Positions 1-7,979 of a stretch of DNA of 33,135 nucleotides are shown here, piece by piece (within the stretch, counting starts at the first letter, position 1; each line of letters begins with the position of its first letter). The notes below the pieces were generated by a model. That model saw only the letters and a list, made by a program, of their open reading frames with translations. It had not been told where the DNA came from and searched no databases. The DNA is from a virus. The position numbers were made by a program, and so were the translations under genes. The DNA lies in IMG/VR virus record IMGVR_UViG_3300032213_001197, positions 1-33,135 of that record; one strand, 5' to 3'.

Positions 1-2082
1 CTCTGTAGTAAGGAAGTTTGTGTCAACACCTTGAAGTTGTAGAGCATCACGAATTGCTTCGCCTGGAACATTTGCTACAAACTCTTCGCCATCATCAGTT
101 GTTAGTTTGATTGCGCCATATCCAGGTGCTTCACCTTCTGGCTCTAATGCACGACGAAATTCTTTGAGAAGTTCTTCTTGAGAAACATTCTGCGCCAAGA
201 AAACTGGATTATCGCTAAAGCCCACTGGAAGACTTGGGTCTCCGTCTTCTTCAGTTATCTCGCGCCAGTTTTGGAAAGGTGCAGGGTCTAATTTGTTATA
301 GCCCTCGGGGATTTGGTCGTTAGCAATGTCCCAGTTTTTAGGAAGATGAGGTGTGTGGTCTCTGCTTTCCATAAAACGAGCCAATTCGTTCTCTGTAAGA
401 CCGTTTAGTAATGCAGGAAGAGGAGTTGTATCTACTTTCTCTTCTTCAAACTTTGGTTCTTCAGCAGCAGGAGCAACATCTGGGCTTCCCTCTTTAGTTA
501 CACGTTCAAAAGACTCTGCAACATCTGGTTGCTCCCCAGTAACTGTCTCTGGACCTTTACGAGCATCTAGAAGTGCCTTTTCGTTATCGTTAGAGCCAAG
601 ACCTTTGTCGTAAATCTTTGCTAACTCTAAGTCAGCATCTTCTCCTGCTTCATCAAGTGCTTTGTAGAGTGCTTCTGCTGGAACAAACTCTTCACCACGA
701 TTAAAATTCAATACTCCATAACCAAAAGCATTCTCGTTATCATCCTGAGGAAGAACTGCTTGCTCTAGAGCCTGAATCAAATCTCTTTCATCAAACATCT
801 GCGCTATTTCAGCAGGGTCATCTGTAAAGTTAGGGCTATCTTCTTCTTGACGGCCCTGCACATCGTAATCAGCGCCCTGAGCAATCTTGTAAGCACCTTC
901 TGGATAGTTGAAAGCAAACTTAGATTCTTTTTCTTTAGGTAGTTGTGCCTTTGGCTTTGCTAATTCTTCTTCTTTACCTCTAAGAGCGTCTTGAAGGTCT
1001 GCCCAGTTATCAAAACCATCAATCCTGTCTCCTTCTGCTGTTTCTAAAATAAGTTTTCTCTTCTTAGTTTCACTATTTGAAACTACAAAAACATTGAAGG
1101 CTCCGTCTGCATATTTTTGAACAGATTCGCCATCTGAAAATTCATTCTCTAGTTTATCCATATCACTTTCAGATGGTTCTACCTTCTCCCAGCCTTCAGG
1201 AGAGTTTGTGTATTGAATATCTGATTCATTAATAACGTCACCTAGTTGAGAAGTAGGGACATCAATAGGCGCTGGGCTATAACCATCTGGTGTTGGCAGA
1301 ACTGCCTTAATAAACTCACCCTTAGAGCCAGGAACTTGTGCGATACGACCATCTGGAAGTTCAATCTGAACTAAATCACCTAAACCATCAGCAACTGTTC
1401 TTCCAATAAGACTAAATACTTGACTTCCTCGTCTAACTAAAGCACGAAGTCCTCCACCTTGGAAAGCAAACTTTCCTTCTCGGTCACGACGCTGTAATTG
1501 AGCACGAGCAGAACGAGCAGCAGATGAGTTTCCATCACCAAAGGCTGCTAGCAGTGCTTCTGTTGGAATCATTCCTTGAGGCAGTGCTGACAGGACTGAA
1601 GTGTAATAAGTGTGCTCTACAGAACCTACTTCTGAGGAGAAGGCAGAAGAAAGAATAGTTTTTGCACGTTCATCTGTAATTCTTGGGTCATCAGCAAACC
1701 AACGAGACCTAGCATTTCTTACTGCTGATGCTGTTAATGAGTGTTCTCTAGTTGAGCGAGGATGCGAAGTTGGCAAAAGGTCTGTGTTGCTAAGTGTAAG
1801 AGAACTATTTTTATTGCTCTGAGCAAGAGTGATGTAAGAAGATAGTTCCTTTAGAGCCATATGCTCTCTAAGAGAGAAAGGTAGGTTCTTTGTTTTTTGT
1901 AAAGAACGTAATACAACTGTAAAAGCAGAACGCTTAGTTACTCTACGAGATACAGAAGTGTTTTGATTTACTTCTTCAAGAATATCTACAACAGCGTCAC
2001 GCAGGCGTAGCGCTTGTTTTGTGGAGTTAGCACGACGGCCTTGTTCAGCAATAGCAAAACTCAAACGGCGAACTCTACTCAT
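1..2082 (-). CDS. Putative virion-associated protein downstream of the portal (C-terminus beyond the left edge)
   Basis: This open frame of 694 codons starts at ATG 2082 inside the end of the DUF5824 gene (8-nt overlap) and is still open at base 1. Residues 1-165 are helical and basic and contain a stretch (SNTDLLPTSHPRSTRE) that resembles the DNDLLPSNHARST motif of the neighbouring DUF5824 protein. Acidic sequence follows, with two imperfect repeats of about 90 residues (roughly 392-480 and 590-685), each carrying a GYG turn and an EEFV...EAL segment. Its place directly after the portal and head-associated genes suggests a structural or head-assembly role, but I recognise no enzymatic motif. 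The reading frame is certain and the function is inference. Confidence 0.8.
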   Translation of the reverse strand, partial: MSRVRRLSFAIAEQGRRANSTKQALRLRDAVVDILEEVNQNTSVSRRVTKRSAFTVVLRSLQKTKNLPFSLREHMALKELSSYITLAQSNKNSSLTLSNTDLLPTSHPRSTREHSLTASAVRNARSRWFADDPRITDERAKTILSSAFSSEVGSVEHTYYTSVLSALPQGMIPTEALLAAFGDGNSSAARSARAQLQRRDREGKFAFQGGGLRALVRRGSQVFSLIGRTVADGLGDLVQIELPDGRIAQVPGSKGEFIKAVLPTPDGYSPAPIDVPTSQLGDVINESDIQYTNSPEGWEKVEPSESDMDKLENEFSDGESVQKYADGAFNVFVVSNSETKKRKLILETAEGDRIDGFDNWADLQDALRGKEEELAKPKAQLPKEKESKFAFNYPEGAYKIAQGADYDVQGRQEEDSPNFTDDPAEIAQMFDERDLIQALEQAVLPQDDNENAFGYGVLNFNRGEEFVPAEALYKALDEAGEDADLELAKIYDKGLGSNDNEKALLDARKGPETVTGEQPDVAESFERVTKEGSPDVAPAAEEPKFEEEKVDTTPLPALLNGLTENELARFMESRDHTPHLPKNWDIANDQIPEGYNKLDPAPFQNWREITEEDGDPSLPVGFSDNPVFLAQNVSQEELLKEFRRALEPEGEAPGYGAIKLTTDDGEEFVANVPGEAIRDALQLQGVDTNFLTTE

Positions 2083-3211
2083 TGTCATCTCCCTCTTCCT
2101 CTAAATCTGGAAGTAAATCAGCATCTAAACTTTCATAACCTAACGAGGCTAATAGTGATGCCCTCTTGAAAGGGTCTTCCCCATTTCTTACTGCACGAAG
2201 CCAAGAGGCGCGAATAGCGTGCTCTGCTTCATAACCAAAGCCTGAATATTCTGCCATAGCAATGATTGCATCTTCTGGGTATTGGTAATCTTCTCTGTCC
2301 CCAAGAACGATTTCAAGTTCTTTGTTTACAGAATATTCTTGTAACTCTTCTTCTGTAGGACCAAAGTCTTTTTTAATAACTCCATCTGGAAGAACTGCGA
2401 ATCGGCAAACCCCTAGTGGTTCTACTGGTAGAGAAATAATCTTGCATTGGTCTCCGCCAGCATACAAAACACAGTTGCCGCAGTGGACACCAATCTCTTG
2501 GTCTTTGTTTTCAGCAGCAGGCGTATACCCAGCCCAGATGCCGCTTTCGTCTTCATTAAACTTTCCATACTTCTGAGAAATTTCTATAAGCGCTTGCGCT
2601 AGTTCTTGTTCTTCTGGGACTAAACCAGCGGCGGTAATAGATGCGCTCTTTTTTGTAGAGCGAGCGTGGTTTGATGGAAGCAAATCATTGTCTGCTTTGT
2701 AAGCAGAATTAGTTGGCCTTCCAGACTTAACTAATTTGAGAAAAGCATTTACACGACCCATTGCCCATTGGTTTCGATTCATTCCAGGACGATGAGAAAC
2801 AGAGTAAGCACCGGCACCACGGCGATAAACTGCTTTAAGTTTTCCTAGAGTAACTTTCTTAGAAGATTTTTCGTTGTGAGTTTTTACTTTTTCCTTCAAA
2901 GACTTTTCTACAGCAGCAGAGAATTTTACAGAGCGAGAAGCCTTTCCTGTTGCAGCAGAGCCCTTTGCGTTTTTAGATGAACCCTTTACTCTATCTTTTT
3001 TAGGAGCAGGAGTTTGAGAAATTGTTCTCTTTTTCTTTGATGCAAATTCTGAATCATCTGAAGCGTTAACTGGAACACAGTTAGGAACCATCTTTCCGTT
3101 TTTGCCTTTTTTCATACCTACTTGCTTGTATCCGTCCCAGCAAGGACTGTCGCCAGCAGCAGTCATTGAACCTTCTTCAATAAGGTCAATAGTTGTTTCG
3201 TTCTCAGACAT
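2075..3211 (-). CDS. DUF5824-domain phage protein with Cys cluster, head-gene neighbourhood
   Basis: The 378-residue protein starts with an acidic segment and a CWDGY...VPNCVP element (residues 24-47) often seen at the N-terminus of phage head-morphogenesis proteins. A Lys/Ser-rich linker follows, then a DUF5824-like block (about 95-185) with the signature RPGMNRNQWAMGRVNAFL. Residues around 240-285 hold four cysteines in a C-x2-C...C...C pattern that recalls small HiPIP-like or zinc modules, and the C-terminus is acidic. Its ATG overlaps the portal stop by one base (TAATG), so the two are translationally coupled. A head-assembly or scaffold role is inferred from position only. Confidence 0.75.
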   Translation of the reverse strand: MSENETTIDLIEEGSMTAAGDSPCWDGYKQVGMKKGKNGKMVPNCVPVNASDDSEFASKKKRTISQTPAPKKDRVKGSSKNAKGSAATGKASRSVKFSAAVEKSLKEKVKTHNEKSSKKVTLGKLKAVYRRGAGAYSVSHRPGMNRNQWAMGRVNAFLKLVKSGRPTNSAYKADNDLLPSNHARSTKKSASITAAGLVPEEQELAQALIEISQKYGKFNEDESGIWAGYTPAAENKDQEIGVHCGNCVLYAGGDQCKIISLPVEPLGVCRFAVLPDGVIKKDFGPTEEELQEYSVNKELEIVLGDREDYQYPEDAIIAMAEYSGFGYEAEHAIRASWLRAVRNGEDPFKRASLLASLGYESLDADLLPDLEEEGDDNE

Positions 3212-4974
3212 TACTGCTCTTGCCCTTCTGCCGGTGGCGCTTCTGCCGGTGGCGTTGCGGCTACACCCATTGCTGCATCTCTAATCATCTGGTCTTGTTC
3301 AGGAGTTAGTCCTGTCTGAGATGCCGCTACTGCTTGCTCTCTAACTTCATTCATAACTTCTGGAGCAAAGGTTGCTAAGAATGTTTCAGTGAGTTCTGGA
3401 GTAATGACTCCCTTTTCATAAAGCATTCGTAAAGCAAATTCGTTTGGAGTAGGTGCATCTGCATCTGAGAAGCCGTGAGCACGACGCCACGCTGCTTGAC
3501 TAACAACGCCTCTGTCATATCCAGAGTCTGCATCCATAGCACGGTCATTGCGTGTAGAAACTTGTGAAGGGTCATACCAAACAACAATCTTCTCAACTTC
3601 GGCAGGGCTGTATCCCTGCGCTACTAGATACGGACGAAGATAAACAATTGTTAGTGCATCAGCAATAAGTAGCATCAACGGTTCAATGTGAGCCTTATAT
3701 AGGGACTCATCAATCTGAAGCGCATTGGAATACTTAACATTCGCAAGACCTGTAACAACATCCTTTGGAACATCTAGTCCCTGCAAGATACGTTCTAGAA
3801 CACGGTCAGCACGTTGAACTAGTGTTGCGTCAAAAGAACGCTCGAACTTAAATTGCTTAATTTTTTCGCCAAGTTCGGCAGGACCGCGAATAATAAGTGG
3901 AACAACTGCTGATGCTGACTCCTCATCACGAATAGGAGTCGTCATAGCATCAATGAGTTGCTCTTCAAATTCATCTTCTGCCTCTTCAGCAACAAACTGA
4001 GGATTCAGTTCGTTATCTGTATCGTATGGATAGTCTGGGTCGCCACCTGATGCAACTGACAAACCATCTGGTAAATAAAGTGCGCCAGCGTTTAGGCGAG
4101 AGCGTGCTGTTGCACGGAAAGTTCTGTTAAGAAGAAGTAGTTCGGCACAGAGGTCAAGCAAACCACGAAGTGATGAATCTGCTTCATCTGAGTAACGAGG
4201 ATGTGAACGCCAGATACGACCAACAAACGCACCGTTCGTTAGTTTTTTAACTCCAACAGCATTTTGTGCGCCGTATTGTTCACGACGAGAAATAACGTTG
4301 TATCCACCGCGAGCATCTGTTGTAACTTCATCAATAGAACGAATGTCCCAAGACTCTGGAAGTCCAGTTCCCCTTAGTTCTGGCATTTGAACTAAATAAC
4401 ATTCTCCAGCAACTGAAAGATTTAGAGCAGCATCACGAAGAAGCCCTGCTTGTCCGCCATATGCAGAATCTAAACGAGCGAGTGCTCGTTCTGCTGCTGC
4501 TGCGAGTTTAGGGTCAATCGTTGAGGAATCTCTTACAGATGCAGGAGAGTCTGAAGGATTATCAATGACTGCTGCATAAATACGAATACGAGAAACAACT
4601 GATGCAACTAAATTAAAAGCGTATTTGATTTCACCAATTGCGTCGTAGTATTCCCAAGCCTCTGCTTGCCAAGCCGATGATGCTGCAGAACGCCGATTTC
4701 TAAACTGTTCAAACTCCCCTTTGTCATTTATTTTTAGTTGAACTGCTGCTGCTGTTAATGTTCTTGGGGTTGAATATGATACAGACTGAGCAGGGTTAGA
4801 AATAAATACTGATGCTGGTCCAGTTACTTTTGGAGTTGTATATAAAACTTGAGTTGAACGACTGCTTCTGCGTCGTGAATTCTTTTTGGATTTAGGAGTA
4901 TCTTTTTGTTTTGCTGGTTGCGCTGGCTTTTCTGGTCGCGCTGGTTGTTCTTCGCCGCGTTGGAAAACGCTCAT
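3211..4974 (-). CDS. Portal protein
   Basis: This 587-residue protein has the hallmarks of actinophage portal proteins, which form the dodecameric ring through which DNA enters the capsid: an N-terminal WEYYDAIGEIKYAFNLV segment, a long middle alpha/beta region and a basic helical region (FKFERSFDATLVQRADRVLERILQGLDVP), with an Ala/Pro/Glu tail. The frame could open at 4998, but AAGGAG lies 7-8 nt before ATG 4974, so translation most likely begins there (MSVFQRG). The first 50 residues are a low-complexity Lys/Ser/Pro arm. It follows the DUF1360 gene and is coupled to the DUF5824 gene. No large terminase precedes it in this window. Confidence 0.85.
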   Translation of the reverse strand: MSVFQRGEEQPARPEKPAQPAKQKDTPKSKKNSRRRSSRSTQVLYTTPKVTGPASVFISNPAQSVSYSTPRTLTAAAVQLKINDKGEFEQFRNRRSAASSAWQAEAWEYYDAIGEIKYAFNLVASVVSRIRIYAAVIDNPSDSPASVRDSSTIDPKLAAAAERALARLDSAYGGQAGLLRDAALNLSVAGECYLVQMPELRGTGLPESWDIRSIDEVTTDARGGYNVISRREQYGAQNAVGVKKLTNGAFVGRIWRSHPRYSDEADSSLRGLLDLCAELLLLNRTFRATARSRLNAGALYLPDGLSVASGGDPDYPYDTDNELNPQFVAEEAEDEFEEQLIDAMTTPIRDEESASAVVPLIIRGPAELGEKIKQFKFERSFDATLVQRADRVLERILQGLDVPKDVVTGLANVKYSNALQIDESLYKAHIEPLMLLIADALTIVYLRPYLVAQGYSPAEVEKIVVWYDPSQVSTRNDRAMDADSGYDRGVVSQAAWRRAHGFSDADAPTPNEFALRMLYEKGVITPELTETFLATFAPEVMNEVREQAVAASQTGLTPEQDQMIRDAAMGVAATPPAEAPPAEGQEQ

Positions 4975-5008
4975 AGACTTACTCCTTGTCTTTTTCACGG
5001 AATACGAA

Positions 5009-5308
5009 TCAATCTCTATCTTCGTATGCGGCTAAAAGGCCCGCCACGGCTGATAGTCCTAAGACTATACAAATGTAGAGGGTTACCTTAGGCATAATAA
5101 TACTTGATAGAACGACTATTGATGCTGTCCAAACGCTCATACACCACATACAAGTGAATAGATATCCAAGGCCACCTCTCTCTGGCTTAAACTTTTTCCA
5201 GATTAGATTTCTGACCGGAGAAAAGAGTTCATCTCGTGTCAAGAAACGAGCAAGGCGATATGTAGCCAATGCCCCAATAAGAAAGCCGAAAAAATCAGTT
5301 ATTTTCAT
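5009..5308 (-). CDS. DUF1360 family small membrane protein
   Basis: The 99-residue protein carries the DUF1360 signature: a short N-terminal hydrophobic helix ending in ATYRLARFLTRDELFSPVR, a central YLFTCMWCMSVW motif and two C-terminal hydrophobic helices (about 57-92). Members are small integral membrane proteins common in actinophages and Gram-positive bacteria, and their role is unknown. The start overlaps the preceding gene by 14 nt, so expression is probably coupled to the portal operon. Confidence 0.75.
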   Translation of the reverse strand: MKITDFFGFLIGALATYRLARFLTRDELFSPVRNLIWKKFKPERGGLGYLFTCMWCMSVWTASIVVLSSIIMPKVTLYICIVLGLSAVAGLLAAYEDRD

Positions 5309-5660
5309 CAGTAGCCATAATAATGCTTCCGTATGGATACCAGGACCTTAGACGCGACCCGCAGCCACAATTCTCATCTTTTCTAAAAACTATATTTTTA
5401 TCCCCAACTGTCAGAACTCTGTGGAGTTTGCCCTCTTTATTGTAGGAAAGTATTTTTTCTTGGAAAACAAGCCTAGGACCTTCGGGAGAGTCAACGGCGA
5501 TGAGAATAGTTTCATCAACTACTACCACCCGCGCCTTATCCACTCTTCGAGTTCCCTCAGGGGCGTCTCCGCCTGTAGGTAGAAACAACTCTAAAGAGCC
5601 CGTAAACCCCTCAGGGGCCAAAGCCGCTCTTGCTGGAAAAATGTCTGCATGAACTCTCAC
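5295..5660 (-). CDS. Conserved-looking hypothetical protein with C-terminal CGCGSRLRSWYPYG motif
   Basis: This 121-residue protein starts with GTG, sharing GTGA with the stop of the gene before it. The body is predicted beta-rich (VVVVDETILIAVDSPEG, LVFQEKILSYN). Near the C-terminus is a distinctive CGCG-SRLRSWYPYG element that could bind a metal or form a disulfide. I do not recognise the family. Its fixed place between the double-HTH gene and the portal suggests a conserved member of the head operon. Confidence 0.7.
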   Translation of the reverse strand: MRVHADIFPARAALAPEGFTGSLELFLPTGGDAPEGTRRVDKARVVVVDETILIAVDSPEGPRLVFQEKILSYNKEGKLHRVLTVGDKNIVFRKDENCGCGSRLRSWYPYGSIIMATDENN

Positions 5661-6004
5661 TCAAACTCCTTATACTCGGTCGGGATATAAAAGTTTTCCC
5701 AGCCAAGATATTGTTTTGCCATAGCAATTGGAACTAGGAGAGGTTTCTCTCTAGTTGCTTTCCCTCCGAACAGAACTTCATCAATCTCCTCATAACTTCT
5801 AGCAACCTGGCAATACATCCACGACTCAATGGTTTGTAGAATTTCTAGAGGAAAAGCAATGGGGTATACAGATTTATCGGAGGTAAGAGTTTCTAGTGGT
5901 CTTGCGTTAGGTCGTGCCTTTTCTTTTTTAGGGTTAGACCATATAGCAATAACCATTTCATTTTCTGAATACGTTCCTGAAGATGTCTTGTAGGTTCTAG
6001 CCAT
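5657..6004 (-). CDS. Hypothetical protein, 115 aa
   Basis: The protein has no transmembrane segment or signal peptide. It looks mixed alpha/beta, with a helical centre (LEILQTIESWMYCQVARSYEEIDEVLF) and a charged N-terminus. It overlaps the double-HTH gene upstream by 8 nt and the next gene by a GTGA, so it is part of one translationally coupled leftward operon. The family is not recognised. Confidence 0.7.
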   Translation of the reverse strand: MARTYKTSSGTYSENEMVIAIWSNPKKEKARPNARPLETLTSDKSVYPIAFPLEILQTIESWMYCQVARSYEEIDEVLFGGKATREKPLLVPIAMAKQYLGWENFYIPTEYKEFE

Positions 6005-6497
6005 TTGATAGGCGCCTTGCTATTGCTCTATAGGTAACTCCTGCTGCCTCAGCGATATCTGCTGCTGGAATACCTCTGTTATATAACATACGAGCAAGGT
6101 GCGTAAACTCTTGATTAGCGATGGCTAGCGGGCTATCTGGAGCCGTTTTAGCCCTATACCTGTTGGCTAGACCTGCTAACTCTTTCAGGCGCGGCTTTAG
6201 GTCTGCTGGAACACTCGGAGATATAGAGCGTAGTCGAGGAGTATTGAGCAGAGGCGCTGTAGAGGTCAAAGACTTAGGTGGAGTTGGTGGTAGAGGTCTT
6301 CTCTGTTCTTGAGTAGCAGCGTTTTGAACCCAGAAGTGAACTGTTGATTTAGGTTTCTTGGGTTCTAGGGAGTTAGCCATAATCCCCAAAGACCAGCCTG
6401 ATTCCCAGAGGGCTTTCAGACGTCCGTGAAGTAAGTCCGTTGGGAGTGAAGAAAGAAATCTCACCTCATCTGCTGGGAGTTTTATCTTCTTCTTCAT
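5997..6497 (-). CDS. Double helix-turn-helix DNA-binding protein (paralogue of the protein at 9474-10139)
   Basis: This 166-residue protein is the first gene of the leftward structural operon. It has an N-terminal HTH-like segment (about 17-55, ending STVHFWVQN), a Pro/Thr-rich linker and a C-terminal HTH (about 128-163, IPAADIAEAAGVTYRAIARRL). The C-terminal half aligns by eye with that of the 221-aa protein at 9474-10139 (LKEL...YRAK... against LKEL...AQKVRSS..., both ending in an HTH), so the two are paralogues. No Shine-Dalgarno sequence precedes ATG 6497. A TAAGAT hexamer ends 6 nt upstream, compatible with a leaderless mRNA but with a poor -35. A role in regulating the divergent region next to it is inference. 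Confidence 0.72.
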   Translation of the reverse strand: MKKKIKLPADEVRFLSSLPTDLLHGRLKALWESGWSLGIMANSLEPKKPKSTVHFWVQNAATQEQRRPLPPTPPKSLTSTAPLLNTPRLRSISPSVPADLKPRLKELAGLANRYRAKTAPDSPLAIANQEFTHLARMLYNRGIPAADIAEAAGVTYRAIARRLSNG

Positions 6498-6940
6498 ATG
6501 CTTATCTTACAGTAAATAATAAACCCGTACATAGTTCTAAACAGTGTTTCTATTGGACGAAGGAGAAGAAAATATGAATGTTTCCAAAAAATGCTTTTGG
6601 CCTGTGAGTCGGAAGTAGTAGTATTTAGCCCTCGACCAAATCGTTTCCAAAGTATTTTTTATGAACTATAAACAATTTGTTTTTGTTTGGTTTCTTCTGG
6701 AAAAAGGCACTTGTTTTTTATTTTTATTTATTTCTCTGGGAACCTTCCTACCTTTTGTTATGTGAATAGTCAAAGTTGAGCCAAGGCGACTCAAGTTTAT
6801 GACTTGACAATAATTTTTTATTTTATTCTTGTTTTTTATTTTACTTTTTAGTTATTTATAAAGTTTTGTTTAGAAAAAATGTTTGACTTGTCTATGATGT
6901 TTTATTTATAAACTATAAATCTTTACTAGAGAGTCAAGGT

Positions 6941-7050
6941 GCTACTGACTAGTAGCCTCTGACTACTAACACTCTTATTACTCGCTAGTAGGTCTAGTGC
7001 TACTGACTAGTAGCCTAGAGGGTGGGGGTCTTGCTACTGACTAGTAGCCT
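6941..7050. repeat. Three copies of GCTACTGACTAGTAGCCT, candidate operator array
   Basis: Identical 18-bp copies start at 6941, 6999 and 7033 (offsets 58 and 34 bp). Each contains an inverted repeat, GCTACT-GACT-AGTAGC, as expected for a dimeric DNA-binding protein. Partial relatives (CTGACTACTAAC at 6959, CGCTAGTAGG at 6983) lie between them. The array sits just before the rightward promoters and is flanked by two paralogous HTH genes, so it is a natural operator candidate. Confidence 0.7.
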
Positions 7051-7061
7051 ACCTACTTACC

Positions 7062-7090
7062 TTGACAAAGGCTCTAGCCTATGTGAGATA
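7062..7090 (+). promoter_or_regulatory. Possible upstream rightward promoter
   Basis: TTGACA (7062-7067) is followed after 17 bp by GAGATA, preceded by TGT as in extended -10 elements. It is weaker than the promoter 57 bp downstream. Confidence 0.35.
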
Positions 7091-7118
7091 ACTAACAGGG
7101 GGTAGGCGTGTCTATGAC

Positions 7119-7146
7119 TTGACAAGGCTTACAGGTAGTGTAGTCT
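7119..7146 (+). promoter_or_regulatory. Sigma-A-like promoter of the first rightward cassette
   Basis: TTGACA at 7119-7124, a 16-bp spacer and TAGTCT at 7141-7146. The predicted start of transcription (about 7153) lies just before a conserved leader hairpin. Confidence 0.7.
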
Positions 7147-7154
7147 TATCTCAT

Positions 7155-7171
7155 AAGCACAGGGAGTGCTT
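7155..7171 (+). promoter_or_regulatory. Conserved 5'-leader hairpin, copy 1
   Basis: AAGCAC-AGGGA-GTGCTT forms a 6-bp stem with a 5-nt loop within a few bases of the predicted 5' end. The same element, in the context CTCATARGCAC...GTGCTTA, precedes the next two rightward genes. Confidence 0.65.
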
Positions 7172-7193
7172 AGGAATACGAAAGGGAAAACAA

Positions 7194-7415
7194 ATGGCAC
7201 AACACGGAGTAAGTATCACAACAGAAGGACACCACTATAACTTCGTAGTAGATACAACCCCTCAGGTTAGGGAACTACTACTAGGCACTACCGCACCTAT
7301 TAGTGAGGTAATTGTTATGGAGGAAGGCTACGGCAAGGAAGCCCGTATGCTAACCGCCGAGGAAATCTTGGCTATTGTCCTCAACCACCCTAAACAGGCA
7401 TTATCTCTAGCCTAA
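7194..7415 (+). CDS. Small hypothetical protein, 73 aa
   Basis: The start chosen is ATG 7194, which follows a purine-rich AAAGGGAAAACAA. The upstream TTG of the same frame lies in the promoter. The protein (MAQHGVSITTEGHHYNFVV...) looks like a compact beta-then-helix fold ending in LTAEEILAIVLNHPKQ. It has its own promoter, 5' hairpin and intrinsic terminator, so it is a monocistronic and probably strongly expressed cassette. The family is not recognised. Confidence 0.75.
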   Translation: MAQHGVSITTEGHHYNFVVDTTPQVRELLLGTTAPISEVIVMEEGYGKEARMLTAEEILAIVLNHPKQALSLA

Positions 7416-7429
7416 TAAACTAGGCAAGG

Positions 7430-7453
7430 AAGCCCCCGCAAGGGGGCTTTTTT
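7430..7453 (+). terminator. Intrinsic terminator after the first rightward gene
   Basis: AAGCCCCC-GCAA-GGGGGCTT is followed by a run of six T, a classic hairpin plus U-tract. Confidence 0.88.
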
Positions 7454-7489
7454 GTTGCCTAAATCACAGACACGCAGGGGTAAATAGAC

Positions 7490-7518
7490 TTGACACGCTT
7501 ACCCCCATAGCCTAGTCT
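7490..7518 (+). promoter_or_regulatory. Sigma-A-like promoter of the second rightward cassette
   Basis: TTGACA 7490-7495, 17-bp spacer, TAGTCT 7513-7518. The sequence after the -10 (TATCTCATAAGCAC) is nearly identical to that of the first cassette. Confidence 0.75.
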
Positions 7519-7526
7519 TATCTCAT

Positions 7527-7543
7527 AAGCACAAGGGGTGCTT
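7527..7543 (+). promoter_or_regulatory. Conserved 5'-leader hairpin, copy 2
   Basis: AAGCAC-AAGGG-GTGCTT has the same stem as copy 1 with a different loop. Confidence 0.65.
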
Positions 7544-7560
7544 ACAAAGGGGGCAACACA

Positions 7561-7728
7561 ATGGAAGGTCTAACACTAGACACAGGGTTCTCAACAATGG
7601 GAATGACTTTTGACGGAGATGAACCCGCAAAACTAAAAGTAAATAAGAAGGCTCGCTATTGCGAGTGTGGCACTAAACTCTCAATGTATAACCTAGAGAG
7701 TGCTTGCTACCGCCACCAAACAAACTAA
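7561..7728 (+). CDS. Small Cys-containing protein, 55 aa
   Basis: ATG 7561 follows AAAGGGGGCAACACA, a strong ribosome-binding site. The C-terminal half (ARYCECGTKLSMYNLESACYRHQ) has a CxC...CxxxH arrangement typical of tiny zinc-binding proteins of actinophages. It is expressed from its own promoter and bounded by a terminator. Function unknown. Confidence 0.75.
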   Translation: MEGLTLDTGFSTMGMTFDGDEPAKLKVNKKARYCECGTKLSMYNLESACYRHQTN

Positions 7729-7739
7729 GACTTACAGAG

Positions 7740-7763
7740 AAGCCCCCCGCAAGGGGGGTTTTT
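7740..7763 (+). terminator. Intrinsic terminator after the 55-aa gene
   Basis: GCCCCCC-GCAA-GGGGGGT is followed by TTTTT, similar in build to the terminator of the first cassette. Confidence 0.85.
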
Positions 7764-7780
7764 CTTTTGCCCGAGTAGAG

Positions 7781-7797
7781 TAGTAAAAAGTAAAAAA
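7781..7797 (+). repeat. Dispersed motif TAGYAAAAAGTAAAAA, rightward copy
   Basis: TAGTAAAAAGTAAAAAAC lies in the non-coding gap. It is on the + strand here, in the only rightward-transcribed block, whereas nearly all other copies are on the - strand. AAATTGTTTATAG follows about 30 bp later, as in the spacer units on the right side. Confidence 0.6.
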
Positions 7798-7908
7798 CTA
7801 ACGAAGCGAGGACATAGAAACAAAAATTGTTTATAGTGAGCAAAGCCGGCACCCGAGTATTTTCTTGACACGGCAAAGAAAAGTGATAGACAACACACCC
7901 CCCTAGAC

Positions 7909-7937
7909 TTGACAAGCGTGTAGGACTATTATAGTAT
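7909..7937 (+). promoter_or_regulatory. Sigma-A-like promoter of the third rightward cassette
   Basis: TTGACA 7909-7914, 17-bp spacer, TAGTAT 7932-7937. A second possible TTGACA (7865-7870) with TAGACA lies upstream. Confidence 0.75.
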
Positions 7938-7945
7938 TTACTCAT

Positions 7946-7962
7946 AGGCACGAAGAGTGCTT
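7946..7962 (+). promoter_or_regulatory. Conserved 5'-leader hairpin, copy 3
   Basis: AGGCAC-GAAGA-GTGCTT. Relative to copies 1 and 2 an A:U pair becomes a G:U pair, so the stem is kept while loop and stem sequence vary, which supports pairing in RNA. Confidence 0.65.
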
Positions 7963-7979
7963 ACAGAAAAGGAAAGAAA

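Larger units (their letters stand above)
6498..7110. other. AT-rich divergent intergenic region (about 610 bp)
   Basis: There is no convincing gene here on either strand. It separates the leftward structural operon from the rightward genes. The stretch 6640-6930 is very AT-rich with T-runs, TATAAA-type steps and several TTGACW hexamers on the + strand (e.g. 6804-6809). Bases 6941-7050 hold three copies of an 18-bp repeat. The layout is what one expects of a divergent control region, and it could also hold a replication origin, which cannot be decided from sequence alone. Confidence 0.6.

Noticed and set aside
353-1822. Plus-strand open frames in the left 2 kb
   Set aside because: They are antisense to the continuous leftward coding frame, have Ser-rich shadow composition and no ribosome-binding sites.
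7673-7951. Minus-strand 92-codon frame over the second and third rightward cassettes
   Set aside because: It crosses a terminator, a promoter and the end of a real gene. Its hydrophobic look comes from the A/T-rich motif.
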